From contig NZ_WMKA01000004.1 in assembly GCF_009711085.1 (NCBI RefSeq), forward strand, positions 1-64,000: a DNA stretch of 64,000 bases. Direction: 5' to 3'. Positions within the stretch are counted from its first letter, which is position 1; each line of letters begins with the position of its first letter. A program made the translations under genes and the position numbers. This DNA comes from Cellulosimicrobium composti (GTDB lineage Bacteria > Actinomycetota > Actinomycetes > Actinomycetales > Cellulomonadaceae). This document shows positions 52,237 through 62,362 of this stretch, piece by piece. The notes under the pieces are model-generated. The model saw only the letters and a list, made by a program, of their open reading frames with translations. It was not told the DNA's origin and did not search any database.

Positions 52237-53108
52237 GCGGAGCGGTCGTCGCGGCCCGCGTGCGCGTGCTGCTCGCGCCACGAGCGCGCCGCCATGACGG
52301 ACGCGGCGACGACGAGGAGCGCGACGAGCGACGCGCCGACGGTGATCGCGACGCCCGTGGCGGTGCTGCTCGGCGACTCGGCCGCGAGGCCCGAGAGGCC
52401 CGCCGGGACGCCCGACGGCGCGGAGTGCAGGCCCTCGACGGTCTGCGTCGCGAGCGCGAGCGTGCCGTCCTCGAGGCTGCCCCACGCGTAGGCGATCGTG
52501 TTGACGCCCTCGGCGACCGTGACGTCGGCCGGACCGAGCACCGGCTCGGTCGTGCCCGCGGCGGCGACCGACGCGGAGACGGTCCCGGCCGGGAGGTCGA
52601 GCACGGCCTCCTTCGGGTTCTCGAGGCTCGTGACCACGGCCTCGCCGCCCGCGAGCACGTCGACCGCGGGGGCGGCCGCGACGTGGCGCACGGTCAGCCG
52701 GCCCGCGCCGGCCGCCGTCGGCTCGGTCGAGTTGGTGAAGAGCGTCGCGGTCGGCGCGCCGGCCGCGTCGAGGTGGGCGACGGCCGTGTAGCTCGTGCCG
52801 GCGTCGAGCCGGAGGTCGACCGGGCCGATGACGGGCTCGCTCGCGTCCGCGGCGTCGGGCGCCGTGATCGCGACGCTGTAGGAGCCGGCGGGCAGGTCGA
52901 GCGGGCCGGCGAGGTCGCCGGGCTGGAAGTCGTCGAGCGTGAGCTCGCCGTCCACCCACACGTCCACGGGGGTGTCGGGCACGCCGTGCAGGACGGACAG
53001 GGAGGCGCCGTCGTCGGTGGCGGCCTGGGCGGGGAGCGCGAGGGCCCCGAGTGCGACGAGGCTGGTCGCCCCTGCGATCGCGACGCTGCGTCGTGCGGTG
53101 CGGTGCAT
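52233..53108 (-). CDS. DUF4397 surface protein with C-terminal membrane helix
   Basis: This 291-residue protein has a signal peptide ending near LPAQAATDD. Two DUF4397-type beta domains follow: [36 protein letters not shown] and [37 protein letters not shown]-terminal transmembrane helix ([25 protein letters not shown]) carries a basic tail but no LPxTG motif, so it is membrane-anchored and not sorted. It is the first gene of the operon with sortase, sigma and anti-sigma, all with ATGA overlaps. DUF4397 proteins have no proven function; an envelope-sensing or cell-surface role is inferred. Confidence 0.85.
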   Translation of the reverse strand: MHRTARRSVAIAGATSLVALGALALPAQAATDDGASLSVLHGVPDTPVDVWVDGELTLDDFQPGDLAGPLDLPAGSYSVAITAPDAADASEPVIGPVDLRLDAGTSYTAVAHLDAAGAPTATLFTNSTEPTAAGAGRLTVRHVAAAPAVDVLAGGEAVVTSLENPKEAVLDLPAGTVSASVAAAGTTEPVLGPADVTVAEGVNTIAYAWGSLEDGTLALATQTVEGLHSAPSGVPAGLSGLAAESPSSTATGVAITVGASLVALLVVAASVMAARSWREQHAHAGRDDRSA

Positions 53109-53331
53109 GGTGTCCTCCGGTGTGCGGGCCCGGGCCGGTGCCGGGCGGTCGAGCTGTTGACACCCCCTCTTCCGGCGGGGACGCCGGTTCGGATGCACCC
53201 GAGACGGACTTCTTTCCGGCGCTCTCGACCGGGTGAGGAACGCGGGCGCGTCTTGAGGTCGTGACGCGCGCCACGTACGGTGTGCTTTCGAGGCGAAGCA
53301 GCCTCGGCACGACCCCCCAAGGAGAGTCCAC

Positions 53332-56300
53332 GTGGCCAGAACACCCGCCGCGCGTCTTGACAGCGCTGTCAGATCCCGTGGGGACCACCCCGCACCCCTC
53401 CGTCGTCGGCCCGGCCTGCTGAGCAGCGCCGTCGCCGGCGCGCTCGCCGCGACGCTCGCCGTCGGTGTGCTTCCCGGCACGGCCTCGGCAGCCCCCGCCA
53501 CGACCGCCACGACGGACGACCTCGCGTCGCTCGTCGACGTCTTCGTCGGCACCGAGGGCGACTTCGGCAACGACATGCCCGCGGCCCAGGCGCCGAACGG
53601 CCTCGCCAAGGTCAACCCGCGCACCACGCCGGGCCGCAACAACACCGGCTACGACTACGCACAGTCGAAGATCTCCGGCTTCACGCACACCAACCTCGAC
53701 GGCGTCGGCGGCTCGGGGGGCGGCGGCGACATCCTCGTGGTCCCGACGTCGGGCACGTACACCGCCCGGCCCGGCACCGGCACGTACGCGCACCCGTTCT
53801 CGCACGACGACGAGGAGGCCGGCCCGGGCTACTACTCGGTCGGGCTCGGGAACGTCGCGGGCACGGACGGCGCGATCACCACCGCGCCCGGGACCATCGA
53901 GGCCGAGGTCGCGGCGACGACGCGCTCCGGTGTCCACCGCTACGCGTTCCCCGAGGGCGTCACGCCCAGCCTCGTCGTGGACCTCGAGACCAACAACACG
54001 AGCCGCACCACGTCGTCCGTCGAGGTCGAGACGCTCGACGACGGCACCGCCGCGCTGAGCGGCCACGTCACCGGCTACTTCTACAACGCGTCGTACACGC
54101 TGTACTACTACGCGCGCACGCTCCAGCCCGTCGCGGGGGTCACGACGTGGGGCGACGACGACAAGCTGGTCGACGCGACGTCGCAGGACGGCCGCGACAC
54201 CGGCGCGATCCTCACGTTCGACCCGTCCGACGCGGGCGAGGTCGGGCTCCAGGTCACGCTGTCGCCGGTGAGCGTCGAGCAGGCGCGGACCGACCAGCAG
54301 GTCGAGCTCGGCGACCTGTCGTTCGACGAGGTCCGTGACCGCACGCGCGCCGAGTGGAACGCGACGCTGGGGCGCGTCGCGATCGACGCGTCGACCGCGA
54401 CCGACCCGACGGGCGAGCTGCAGAAGCTCTTCTACACGCACCTGTACCGGATGTTCGCGATGCCGATGAACGCGACGAGCACGTCCGGCACGTACCGCGG
54501 CGTGGACGGCGCGGTGCACACCGCGCAGGGCTTCACGTACTACGACTCGTGGGCCACGTGGGACGACTTCCGCAAGTTCTCCGTCATCGCCTACATCGAC
54601 CCGGCGCTGTACCGCGACATGGTGCAGTCGCTCGTCTACCTGTTCGCCGACGCCGAGGCGACCGGCACGGGCAGCGGCCTCGGCGGGTTCGTGCACTCGG
54701 TGCCGACGGTGCGCTGGGAGCGCTCGTCCGTCGTCGTCGCCGACGCGATCGCGAAGGGCTTCGAGGGCTTCGACCGCCTCGACGAGGCGTACCCGGCGCT
54801 CGAGCGGCTCGTCGGGCAGTACAGCGAGGCGGAGCTCGAGCGCGGCTACGTCGCCGGCAACCCCGGCGCGTCGGTGCAGCGCGGCTACGACCAGTACGGC
54901 CTGTCGGTCGTCGCGGACGCGATCGGCCTGACGGACGAGGCGGAGACGATGCGCGAGCAGGCGTCGTGGCCGATCGAGAAGCTCACGAAGCCGGGTGCGT
55001 GGACCGCCCCCGACGGCACGCCCGTCGGGCTCCTCACCCCGCGGGCCGCGGACGGCTCGTGGCAGAGCGCGGACTACGAGAAGTTCGAGGCGGCGAGCCT
55101 GTACCAGGGCACGCTGTGGCAGTACCACTGGTACGACGCGTACGACATGGACGCGCTCGTCGAGGCGATGGGCGGCCCCGAGGCCGCGCGGCTCGCGATG
55201 CGCCACATGTTCGGCGAGCACGCGCCGGACGACGGCAAGGCCATGCTGCACTCGAACGCGAACGAGATCGACCTGCAGGCGCCGTACCTCTTCAACTACA
55301 CGGGCGAGCCGAGCCTGACGCAGAAGTGGACGCGCGCGATCTACACGAAGGAGACCTGGAACCGGTACATCGCGACCGGCTCCTCCAGCGCGGTCCCGAG
55401 CGGCGGGGGCGAGTTCACGCCGCCCGTGAAGACGAAGGTCTACCGCCTCGACCCGCGCGGCATGCTCCCCACGATGGACAACGACGCCGGCACCATGTCG
55501 ACGATGTTCGTCGCCGCGGCCGTCGGGCTCTTCCCGGTGACCGCCGGCTCGTCGCAGTTCCAGATCGGCTCGCCGTTCTTCGACGCCACGACGATCACCT
55601 ACGACGACGGCAACGCCTTCACGGTGACGGCCGACGGCGTCTCCGAGGACGCGTTCTACGTCCAGTCCGCGACGCTCGACGGCGCGGACTTCGGCAACAC
55701 GTGGGTCGACTACCGGACCGTGATCGGGGGCGCCGACCTCGCGTTCCGGATGGGCACCGAGCCCAGCGACTGGGGCACGGGCACCGAGCCCGCGTTCTCG
55801 ATGAGCACCGCGTCCGACGAGCCGGCGCAGGGCCCGCGCGTGAGCGCCGACCCGAGCACGGTCGAGACGGGCGAGGGCGGCGCGCTCGACGCGGCGGTCA
55901 CGCTCACGCTCGACGGCGCGCGGTTCACCGCGGACGCCGGCACGGACCTCGTCGCGAGCGGCGCGGCGAGCGTCGTCGGGCTGCCCGACGGCGTCACCGC
56001 GGCCGTGACGGTCGCGTCGCCGACCGCGCTGACCGTCACGCTCACAGGGACGGCGTTCGCCGACGCGCGGTTCTTCGTCCACCTGCGTGACGAGGCCCTC
56101 GCCGACGGCGTCGCCGCGGCGTCCCTGCGCGGGCAGGGTGTGTCGGTGCTCTCGCCGCTGCGCCTGTCCGTCGCGGCCGCCGAGCGCGACGCGCTGGCCG
56201 AGCTCGTCGACGACGCGGTGCTCGTGCGCCACGGGAACTACTCGTCCGTGACGTTCGACCGGTTCTCCACCGCGCTGTCCACCGCGCAGGAGCTCCTCGC

Positions 56301-58443
56301 GGACGAGGCGGCGACGAGCGTCGCGCTGCGGTACGCCGCGGACCGGCTCGGTGCCGCGATCGACGCGCTCGACCTCACGGGCGGCGGGTTCCGCACGCTC
56401 GAGGCCGAGAAGTCGGAGGCGTGGTCCGGCGGCGAGCTGAAGAACGAGGCAAACAACTCGTCCGGGAACCTCGGCGGCGTCCGCTCCGGGTCGTGGGTCC
56501 AGTACCGCGACATGACGTTCGAGACCGCCGCGGGACCGGCGCAGCCGCGCTTCCTCACCGTCCGGTACGACACGAGCTTCGCCCCGACGGACACGCCCAG
56601 CACCGTGCGCGTGCACGCGGGCGAGATCGACGGCCCCGTGGTCGCGACCGTCGACCTGACGGGTACGAGCGGCTGGGGCAAGTACACCGAGGTGACGGTC
56701 CCGCTCGGAGACGTCCAGGCGCTCGTCGACGCGAAGGTCGTGACGTTCGAGCTCCTCGCGCCGTCCGGGCGCAGCTGGGTCGGCAACTTCGACTGGTTCC
56801 GGTTCGACGCCGAGGACCCGGCGACGACCCCCGGCGCACCGCAGTCGGTGACGATCGAGGCCGAGGACTGGACCGAGAACTCGGGCGGCGGGCTCAAGAA
56901 CGAGTCCTCCACGTGGTCGACCGGTCCGGTGAAGAACGTCGGTGGCACCGCGGACGGCGACTGGCTCGCGTACGGGGAGGTCGACCTCGGCGACGTGCCG
57001 CTCGGCGAGCTCTCCGTGCACTACGTGCACAACTCGGGCCGGTCCGGGAACAACTCGGCGCTGTCGGTGTACCTCGACGAGTTCGACCCGGCGGACCCGG
57101 GCGAGCCGTTCGCGACCGTGCCGCTGCCCACGACGGGCCCGAACTGGACCGAGGACGGCGTCGCCACGATCGTCCTGCCGGAGACGGTGCAGGGCACGCA
57201 CGAGGTGTTCGTCCGGCTGTCCACCGAGGCGTACGCCAACCACCCGTACGTGGCGAACCTCGACAGCATGACGTTCGCCCCGGGCGGACCGAGCAGGGTC
57301 GTCGTCGAGTCGGAGGCCTGGACCGAGAACTCGGGCGGCGGGCTGAAGAACGAGTCGTCGACGTGGTCGACCGGTCCGGTGACGAACGTCGGCGGCACCG
57401 CGGACGGGGACTGGCTCGCGTACGGCGAGATCGACCTCGGCTCGGGCTCGCTCGACCAGCTCTCGGTCCACTACGTGCACAACTCGAACCGGTCCGGGAA
57501 CAACTCGGCGCTGTCGGTGTACCTCGACGAGTTCGACCCGGCCGACCCGGGCGAGCCGTTCGTCACGGTGCCGCTGCCGACGACGGGCCCGAACTGGACC
57601 GAGGACGGCGTCGCCACGGTCGACCTGCCGACCCCGGTGCGCGGCACGCACGAGGTGTTCGTGCGCCTGTCCACCGAGGCGTACGCCAACCACCCGTACG
57701 TCGCGAACCTCGACAGCATGACCTTCTTCACGGACGCCTACGAGACGGAGGTCCCGCCCGCGGACACCGCCGCGCTCGCGGGCCTCGTGGACGAGGCCGC
57801 CGCGTTCGAGGCCGAGGTCGAGCGGTACGTGTGGATCGACGCGCGCGTGTTCTCGCGCGAGCTCGCCGCGGCGCGCTCGCTGCTCGCCGCCACCGGCGCC
57901 AGCCAGGCGCAGGTCGACGAGCGGGCGCGACGCCTCGCGCTCGCGACCGACCAGCTCGTGCCCGCCGAGCGGCGTCGTCTCGAGAACCTCGTGACGAGCG
58001 CCGAGGCCCTGACCGACGAGGGGTACAGCCCCGAGTCGTGGCAGGCGTTCCGCGACGCGCTCGCGGCGGCGACCGCGACGCGCGACGACGCGTCGGCGTC
58101 CGACGAGGCGCTGCGCGACGCACGCCTCGCGCTCCAGGGCGCGATCGACGCCCTGGAGGCGCCGGGCGACGTCGAGCTCGTCACGGTCGAGGTCAGCCCG
58201 CGCTGCCTCGCCGGGAAGCCGTACGTCGCGGTCCGGGCGACCAACACGTCCGACGGGCCGGTGGACGTGCAGCTCGCGAGCGCGCTCGGGTCGAAGTCGT
58301 TCGCCGCGGTCGCGCCGGGTGCGAACGCGTACCAGTCGTTCGCGGCCAGGACGGCGACGGGCGACCTCGTGGTCACCGTGACCGCGACGGGCGAGGACGG
58401 CGAGCAGACGGTCGAGCAGACGGTGACGATCCCGACCTGCTGA
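53332..58443 (+). CDS. Secreted GH92 exo-alpha-mannosidase with CBM6-like and FIVAR modules
   Basis: This 1,703-residue secreted enzyme uses a GTG start behind AAGGAGAGTCC and has a long signal peptide ending near TASAAPA. The GH92 domain covers about residues 60-830: GFTHTNLDGVGGSGGGGD, FYTHLYRMFAMP, YYDSWATWDDFRKFS, LYQGTLWQYHWYDAYD, the likely acid Glu645 in NANEIDLQAPYLF and Asp716/Asp718 in TMDNDAGTMSTMF. GH92 enzymes are calcium-dependent alpha-mannosidases for N- or O-mannose glycans or yeast mannan. Downstream are a FIVAR-like segment, one divergent and two near-identical CBM6-like modules (about 1,172-1,465), two FIVAR domains and the C-terminal module shared with GH101, GH31 and GH36-like. 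No anchor. Confidence 0.92.
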   Translation: MARTPAARLDSAVRSRGDHPAPLRRRPGLLSSAVAGALAATLAVGVLPGTASAAPATTATTDDLASLVDVFVGTEGDFGNDMPAAQAPNGLAKVNPRTTPGRNNTGYDYAQSKISGFTHTNLDGVGGSGGGGDILVVPTSGTYTARPGTGTYAHPFSHDDEEAGPGYYSVGLGNVAGTDGAITTAPGTIEAEVAATTRSGVHRYAFPEGVTPSLVVDLETNNTSRTTSSVEVETLDDGTAALSGHVTGYFYNASYTLYYYARTLQPVAGVTTWGDDDKLVDATSQDGRDTGAILTFDPSDAGEVGLQVTLSPVSVEQARTDQQVELGDLSFDEVRDRTRAEWNATLGRVAIDASTATDPTGELQKLFYTHLYRMFAMPMNATSTSGTYRGVDGAVHTAQGFTYYDSWATWDDFRKFSVIAYIDPALYRDMVQSLVYLFADAEATGTGSGLGGFVHSVPTVRWERSSVVVADAIAKGFEGFDRLDEAYPALERLVGQYSEAELERGYVAGNPGASVQRGYDQYGLSVVADAIGLTDEAETMREQASWPIEKLTKPGAWTAPDGTPVGLLTPRAADGSWQSADYEKFEAASLYQGTLWQYHWYDAYDMDALVEAMGGPEAARLAMRHMFGEHAPDDGKAMLHSNANEIDLQAPYLFNYTGEPSLTQKWTRAIYTKETWNRYIATGSSSAVPSGGGEFTPPVKTKVYRLDPRGMLPTMDNDAGTMSTMFVAAAVGLFPVTAGSSQFQIGSPFFDATTITYDDGNAFTVTADGVSEDAFYVQSATLDGADFGNTWVDYRTVIGGADLAFRMGTEPSDWGTGTEPAFSMSTASDEPAQGPRVSADPSTVETGEGGALDAAVTLTLDGARFTADAGTDLVASGAASVVGLPDGVTAAVTVASPTALTVTLTGTAFADARFFVHLRDEALADGVAAASLRGQGVSVLSPLRLSVAAAERDALAELVDDAVLVRHGNYSSVTFDRFSTALSTAQELLADEAATSVALRYAADRLGAAIDALDLTGGGFRTLEAEKSEAWSGGELKNEANNSSGNLGGVRSGSWVQYRDMTFETAAGPAQPRFLTVRYDTSFAPTDTPSTVRVHAGEIDGPVVATVDLTGTSGWGKYTEVTVPLGDVQALVDAKVVTFELLAPSGRSWVGNFDWFRFDAEDPATTPGAPQSVTIEAEDWTENSGGGLKNESSTWSTGPVKNVGGTADGDWLAYGEVDLGDVPLGELSVHYVHNSGRSGNNSALSVYLDEFDPADPGEPFATVPLPTTGPNWTEDGVATIVLPETVQGTHEVFVRLSTEAYANHPYVANLDSMTFAPGGPSRVVVESEAWTENSGGGLKNESSTWSTGPVTNVGGTADGDWLAYGEIDLGSGSLDQLSVHYVHNSNRSGNNSALSVYLDEFDPADPGEPFVTVPLPTTGPNWTEDGVATVDLPTPVRGTHEVFVRLSTEAYANHPYVANLDSMTFFTDAYETEVPPADTAALAGLVDEAAAFEAEVERYVWIDARVFSRELAAARSLLAATGASQAQVDERARRLALATDQLVPAERRRLENLVTSAEALTDEGYSPESWQAFRDALAAATATRDDASASDEALRDARLALQGAIDALEAPGDVELVTVEVSPRCLAGKPYVAVRATNTSDGPVDVQLASALGSKSFAAVAPGANAYQSFAARTATGDLVVTVTATGEDGEQTVEQTVTIPTC
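53358..53371. promoter_or_regulatory. LacI-type palindrome at the start of the GH92 gene
   Basis: TGACAGCGCTGTCA is a perfect 14-bp palindrome with the central CG typical of LacI/CcpA-class operators. It lies 26 bases inside the GH92 coding sequence, close behind the GTG start, where a bound repressor could block early elongation or a nearby promoter. No intact LacI-family gene is seen in the window. Confidence 0.6.
56848..57740 (+). repeat. Two 450-bp in-frame repeats encoding CBM6-like modules
   Basis: Matching positions are exactly 450 bp apart; for example GACCGAGAAC occurs at 56871 and 57321. Both copies encode WTENSGGGLKNESSTWSTGP and the following module with only a few differences, down to PYVANLDSMTF. 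The high DNA identity points to recent tandem duplication of a carbohydrate-binding module. Confidence 0.85.
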
Positions 58444-58454
58444 CCCGACCGGAC

Positions 58455-58495
58455 GCGTGCCCGCGTCGTGGCCTCGTGCCGCGACGCGGGCACGC
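58455..58495. terminator. Bidirectional terminator between GH92 and DNA ligase
   Basis: A perfect 14-bp stem (58455-58468 with 58482-58495) lies between the GH92 stop and the convergent ligase stop, suited to ending transcription from both directions. Confidence 0.75.
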
Positions 58496-58512
58496 GCGCG
58501 TCCGGGCCCTCG

Positions 58513-60138
58513 TCAGGTGGCGAGCGCCCGGACGGTCTCGATCGTGTCGGCCTCGGCGGCGGTCTTGTCGTCGCGGTAGCGGACGACGCGCGCGAACCGC
58601 AGTGCGAGGCCGCCCGGGTAGCGCGTGGAGCGCTGGAGGCCGTCGAACGCGATCTCGACGACCTGCTCGGGGCGCACGTGCACGACGTACCCGTCGTCCG
58701 ACGTCTGCAGCTCGCGGAACCGGCGGGTCTGCCACTGGAGCATCTCGTCCGTCATGCCCTTGAACGTCTTGCCGAGCATGACGAACCCGCCGTCGGGGTC
58801 GCGCGCGCCGAGCCAGATGTTCGACAGCCACCCGCTGCGTCGGCCCGAGCCCTGCTCGACGGCGAGCACCACGAGGTCGAGCGTGTGCCGCGGCTTGACC
58901 TTGACCCAGCCCGCGCCGCGCCGCCCGGCCGCGTAGGGCGCGTCGAGCGACTTCACGACCACACCCTCCTGGCCCTCCGCGACCGCGCTCTCGAAGAACG
59001 TCGTCGCGGCGTCCGGGTCGCCCGTGACGAGGCGGCGGACGGCGTGGCGCCCGGCGACGTCGTCGAGCACGGCGAGCCGGTCGCGCAAGGGCTCGTCGAG
59101 CAGGTCGCGGCCGTCCACGTGCAGCACGTCGAAGAAGAACGGGGACAGCTCGAGCGCCGCCGCGAGCTCCGCCTCCTGCGCGGCGCTGCGCTCGCCCTGG
59201 GTCGCCGAGCGCGCGGCGGTCTCCTGGAACGGGCGCGGGACGCCGTCGGGTCCGACGACGAGCGCCTCGCCGTCGAGCACGAGCGTGCGGGGCCCGAGGT
59301 CGCGCACGGCGGCGACGATCTCCGGGACGCGCTCGGTGACGTCGTCGAGCGAGCGCGTGAAGACGCGCACGTCGTCGCCGTCGCGGTGCACCTGGACGCG
59401 GATGCCGTCGAGCTTGACGTCGACCGCCACCGGGGTGCCCGACGGCGCGTCCCCGGCCCCGGCGGCCTCGTCACCGCCGGGCGGGGGAGCGGCGCCGAGC
59501 TTGTCGAGCGCGGCGGCGACGTCCGGCGCGGACTGCGCGAGCATCGGCCGCACGGGGCGGCCGACGGTCAGGCGGAACGTCGCGAGCGCGTCGAGCGCGG
59601 CCTCGGGGCTCGCGGCGGTGAGCGCGGCGCGTGCGACCGGTCCCGTCGCACCCGCGAGCATGACGGCGCGGCGCACCGCGTCCGCGGGGACCCCCGCGGC
59701 CTCGGCGACGGCGTCGACCACGACGGAGTCGAGGGCGCCCTGGCGCAGCTCGCCCGAGACGAGTCCCGCGAGGAGGGCCTGCTCGCGCGCGGTCGCGGCG
59801 CCGAACAGCGTCGCGGCCTCCGCCTGGCGGGCCGTCGCCGAGCCGGGACCCGAGAGCCCGGCCATGCGCGCGAACGCGGCGTCGACGTCGGTCAGCGTGA
59901 GGCTCGGAGCCTGCGCAGGGGAGGGCAGGTCGCGCAGCGAGCGCCACCCGAGCCCCGTGCGCCGCTGGCGCAGCTCGCCCGCGAGGTACGCGACGGCGAT
60001 CTCGATCTCGTCGCGCGCGGCGTCCCGCGCGTCGTCCGCGACGCGGCGCAGCAGGTCGGCGATGGCCGCGCGCTTCGCGAGGCGTGAGCGCGTGGCGGCG
60101 ACGGCGTCGGACGTGGCGGCGACCTCGGCGAGCAGCAT
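58513..60138 (-). CDS. ATP-dependent DNA ligase
   Basis: This 541-residue ligase seals DNA nicks using ATP. The N-terminal DNA-binding domain (about 1-200) is followed by the nucleotidyltransferase domain with motif [12 protein letters not shown] (adenylated Lys242), motif [12 protein letters not shown], motif [14 protein letters not shown] and motif [13 protein letters not shown]. An OB-fold domain follows ([21 protein letters not shown]). This is the LigB-type of actinobacteria, a supplement to the essential NAD-dependent LigA. The ATG at 60138 begins [13 protein letters not shown], the usual N-terminus of the family. Confidence 0.92.
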   Translation of the reverse strand: MLLAEVAATSDAVAATRSRLAKRAAIADLLRRVADDARDAARDEIEIAVAYLAGELRQRRTGLGWRSLRDLPSPAQAPSLTLTDVDAAFARMAGLSGPGSATARQAEAATLFGAATAREQALLAGLVSGELRQGALDSVVVDAVAEAAGVPADAVRRAVMLAGATGPVARAALTAASPEAALDALATFRLTVGRPVRPMLAQSAPDVAAALDKLGAAPPPGGDEAAGAGDAPSGTPVAVDVKLDGIRVQVHRDGDDVRVFTRSLDDVTERVPEIVAAVRDLGPRTLVLDGEALVVGPDGVPRPFQETAARSATQGERSAAQEAELAAALELSPFFFDVLHVDGRDLLDEPLRDRLAVLDDVAGRHAVRRLVTGDPDAATTFFESAVAEGQEGVVVKSLDAPYAAGRRGAGWVKVKPRHTLDLVVLAVEQGSGRRSGWLSNIWLGARDPDGGFVMLGKTFKGMTDEMLQWQTRRFRELQTSDDGYVVHVRPEQVVEIAFDGLQRSTRYPGGLALRFARVVRYRDDKTAAEADTIETVRALAT

Positions 60139-60227
60139 GCTCCATCCTCGCGCCGACCACCCACGCCTCGCCCGCCGGCCGCGGTGCCCCGCCCGGGGGC
60201 GGCGAGCGCACCGCCCCCCGAGCGGGG

Positions 60228-61283
60228 TCAGGCCGCCCGGCGCTCCGCCACCGGCCGGCGGCGCAGCGCCGGCGCGGTGAGGGCCGGGGTCCGGTAGGCC
60301 TGGTCGAGCGTCCCGACGTCCGTCCCGGGCGGCACGATCGCGTCGATCCGGTCGAGGACGTCGTCGCTCAGCGCGGTCTCGGCGCCGGCGAGCAGGTCGT
60401 CGAGCTGCTCCATGGTGCGCGGGCCGATCAGCGCCGCCGACACGCCCGGGTGCGCGACGACGAACGCGAGCGCCAGGTGCCGCAGCGCGATCCCGGCCTC
60501 GTCGGCGACGCCCACGAGGGACTCGACCGCGGCGAGGCGGGCCTCGTCGGACAGGTGCCGGAACCCGAACCGGGACCGGTGCGTGCCGGCGGCCTGCCCC
60601 TTGCGGTAGCGGCCCGTGAGGAGCCCGCCCGCCATCGGCGACCACACGAGCGCACCCATCCCGTACTCCTGCAGGGCCGGGAGGACCTCGCGCTCGATCC
60701 CGCGGTCGAGGATGCTGTACGGCGGCTGCTCGGTGCGCGGGCGCCCGAGCCCGCGGCGCTCGGCGACCCACTGCGCGCGGACGATGTCGGACGCGGGCAT
60801 CGACGAGGTGCCGAACGCGCGGATCTTGCCCTCGCGCTGGAGGTCGGTGAGCACCGCGAGGGTCTCCTCGAGGTCGGTCCCCGGGTCCGGCCGGTGGACC
60901 TGGAAGACGTCCACGTAGTCGGTGCGCAGCCGGCGCAGCGAGGCCTCGAGCGCCCGGGTCAGGTAGCGCCGGGACGCGCCCGAGGTGTTGGGGCGCGGGC
61001 GCGCCTGCGGGTCCCGCGGGTCGTGCCCGACGGGGAGGCCGGCCTTGGTGGCGAGCACGACGTCGTCGCGGCGGCCCTGGAGGGCCTTGCCGACGATCTC
61101 CTCCGACTCGCCGCCGGAGTAGACGTCGGCGGTGTCGACGAGGTTGATCCCGGCGTCGAGCGCCCGGTGGACGATCTTGACCGAGTCCTCGTGGTCGGGG
61201 TTGCCGAGCGCGCCGAACATCATGGCGCCGAGCGCGAACGGGCTGACCTGGATCCCGGTGCGGCCGAGGGGGCGGTATTCCAT
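60228..61283 (-). CDS. Aldo/keto reductase
   Basis: This 351-residue TIM-barrel oxidoreductase has the AKR pattern: [19 protein letters not shown] at the N-terminus, the catalytic Asp/Tyr in [23 protein letters not shown], Lys in [12 protein letters not shown], His in [14 protein letters not shown], and the NADPH site [15 protein letters not shown]. It reduces aldehydes or ketones with NADPH; the substrate is unknown. It is divergent from an AraC-type regulator 83 bases away, a frequent regulator/target arrangement. The ATG at 61283 starts [10 protein letters not shown]. Confidence 0.9.
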   Translation of the reverse strand: MEYRPLGRTGIQVSPFALGAMMFGALGNPDHEDSVKIVHRALDAGINLVDTADVYSGGESEEIVGKALQGRRDDVVLATKAGLPVGHDPRDPQARPRPNTSGASRRYLTRALEASLRRLRTDYVDVFQVHRPDPGTDLEETLAVLTDLQREGKIRAFGTSSMPASDIVRAQWVAERRGLGRPRTEQPPYSILDRGIEREVLPALQEYGMGALVWSPMAGGLLTGRYRKGQAAGTHRSRFGFRHLSDEARLAAVESLVGVADEAGIALRHLALAFVVAHPGVSAALIGPRTMEQLDDLLAGAETALSDDVLDRIDAIVPPGTDVGTLDQAYRTPALTAPALRRRPVAERRAA

Positions 61284-61365
61284 CGCGGTCCTCCTGGTGT
61301 GGTGATGAACGACTCCAGCCTCACGCCCCGAGGCCGTACGCTGAATACGTGACGGACCGCATTTC

Positions 61366-62337
61366 TTGAGCGAGAGTACGGAGAGCACCATCGACCACCT
61401 CACCGAGCTGTGCGACCTCGTCGAGGTCGACAGCCTCCTGACCGGTGGCGTCGTCGCGCGCGGCGCCTGGCGGTCGCGGGGCCGGATCAGCGACCCGATC
61501 AAGTTCTTCGCGCTCCTCGACGGCGCGGCGATCCTGCGCACCGACGGCGTCGACGTACCGGTCGCGCTCGCCCCGGGCGACGTCGCGATCCTCGTGGGCC
61601 GGTCCTGGGTCGAGCTCGAGTCGGGCGAGGAGCCGCGCACCGAGGTGGGCCCCGAGTCGGACTTCGCGTCGCCCCCGTTCACGACCCGGGCCCCGGGCGA
61701 CGACGTGCTGCTCGGCGGGTGCGTCCGCCTCAACGAGGCGGGCCGCACCCTCCTCACGGGGTCGTTCCCGCCCGTCGCGGTGGTCCGTGCGCACGACGCC
61801 GACGCGTACGGGCTGCGCGAGACGCTGCTCCGGCTGCTCGACGAGGCCGGCGGGGCGCGGCCGGGCGCGGCGTTCGCGATCCGCCAGCACGCCCGGCTCC
61901 TGCTGCTCGGGCTCCTGCGGGCCTACGCCGGGCGGCCCGACCTCCCCCCGGGCCTCCTGCGCCTGCTCACCGACGACCGGCTGCGCCCCGCGCTCGACCG
62001 GATGCACGCCGAGCCGGCGCGGGCGTGGCGGCTCGACGAGCTGTCCCGTGCGGTCGCGATGTCCCGCACCTCGTTCGCGGAGCGGTTCCGGGACGTCGCG
62101 GGGATGCCTCCCCTCGCGTACCTCACGCAGTGGCGCATGCTCCTCGCCCGGCGGGCGCTGCGCGAGGACGACGCACGCGTGGGCGAGCTCGCGCAGCGGC
62201 TCGGCTACGGCTCGGAGAGTGCGTTCAGCACCGCGTTCAAACGGGTCGTGGGCGAGTCCCCGCTGCGCTATCGCGCCCGCCTGCGCGAGCGTGCGGCGGA
62301 CGCCGCCCCGCCGGCCCTCGCCCCCGCGACGCCCTGA
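61366..62337 (+). CDS. AraC-family transcriptional regulator (cupin type)
   Basis: This 323-residue regulator has an N-terminal cupin-like sensor domain (about 15-190). A C-terminal AraC double helix-turn-helix follows: WRLDELSRAVAMSRTSFAERFRDVAGMPPLAYLTQWRM, then RVGELAQRLGYGSESAFSTAFKRVVGESPLRYR. The start is taken as TTG at 61366, because an upstream GTG at 61350 runs into a stop; the ribosome site is weak, so a later start is possible. It is divergent from the aldo/keto reductase and probably regulates it in response to a small molecule. Confidence 0.88.
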   Translation: MSESTESTIDHLTELCDLVEVDSLLTGGVVARGAWRSRGRISDPIKFFALLDGAAILRTDGVDVPVALAPGDVAILVGRSWVELESGEEPRTEVGPESDFASPPFTTRAPGDDVLLGGCVRLNEAGRTLLTGSFPPVAVVRAHDADAYGLRETLLRLLDEAGGARPGAAFAIRQHARLLLLGLLRAYAGRPDLPPGLLRLLTDDRLRPALDRMHAEPARAWRLDELSRAVAMSRTSFAERFRDVAGMPPLAYLTQWRMLLARRALREDDARVGELAQRLGYGSESAFSTAFKRVVGESPLRYRARLRERAADAAPPALAPATP

Positions 62338-62362
62338 CCGCCGCGGCCCGGCCCGACCGCCC

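Noticed and set aside
52233-53108. DUF4397 protein as a sortase substrate
   Set aside because: No LPxTG-like motif precedes its C-terminal membrane helix; the helix and basic tail alone indicate membrane anchoring.
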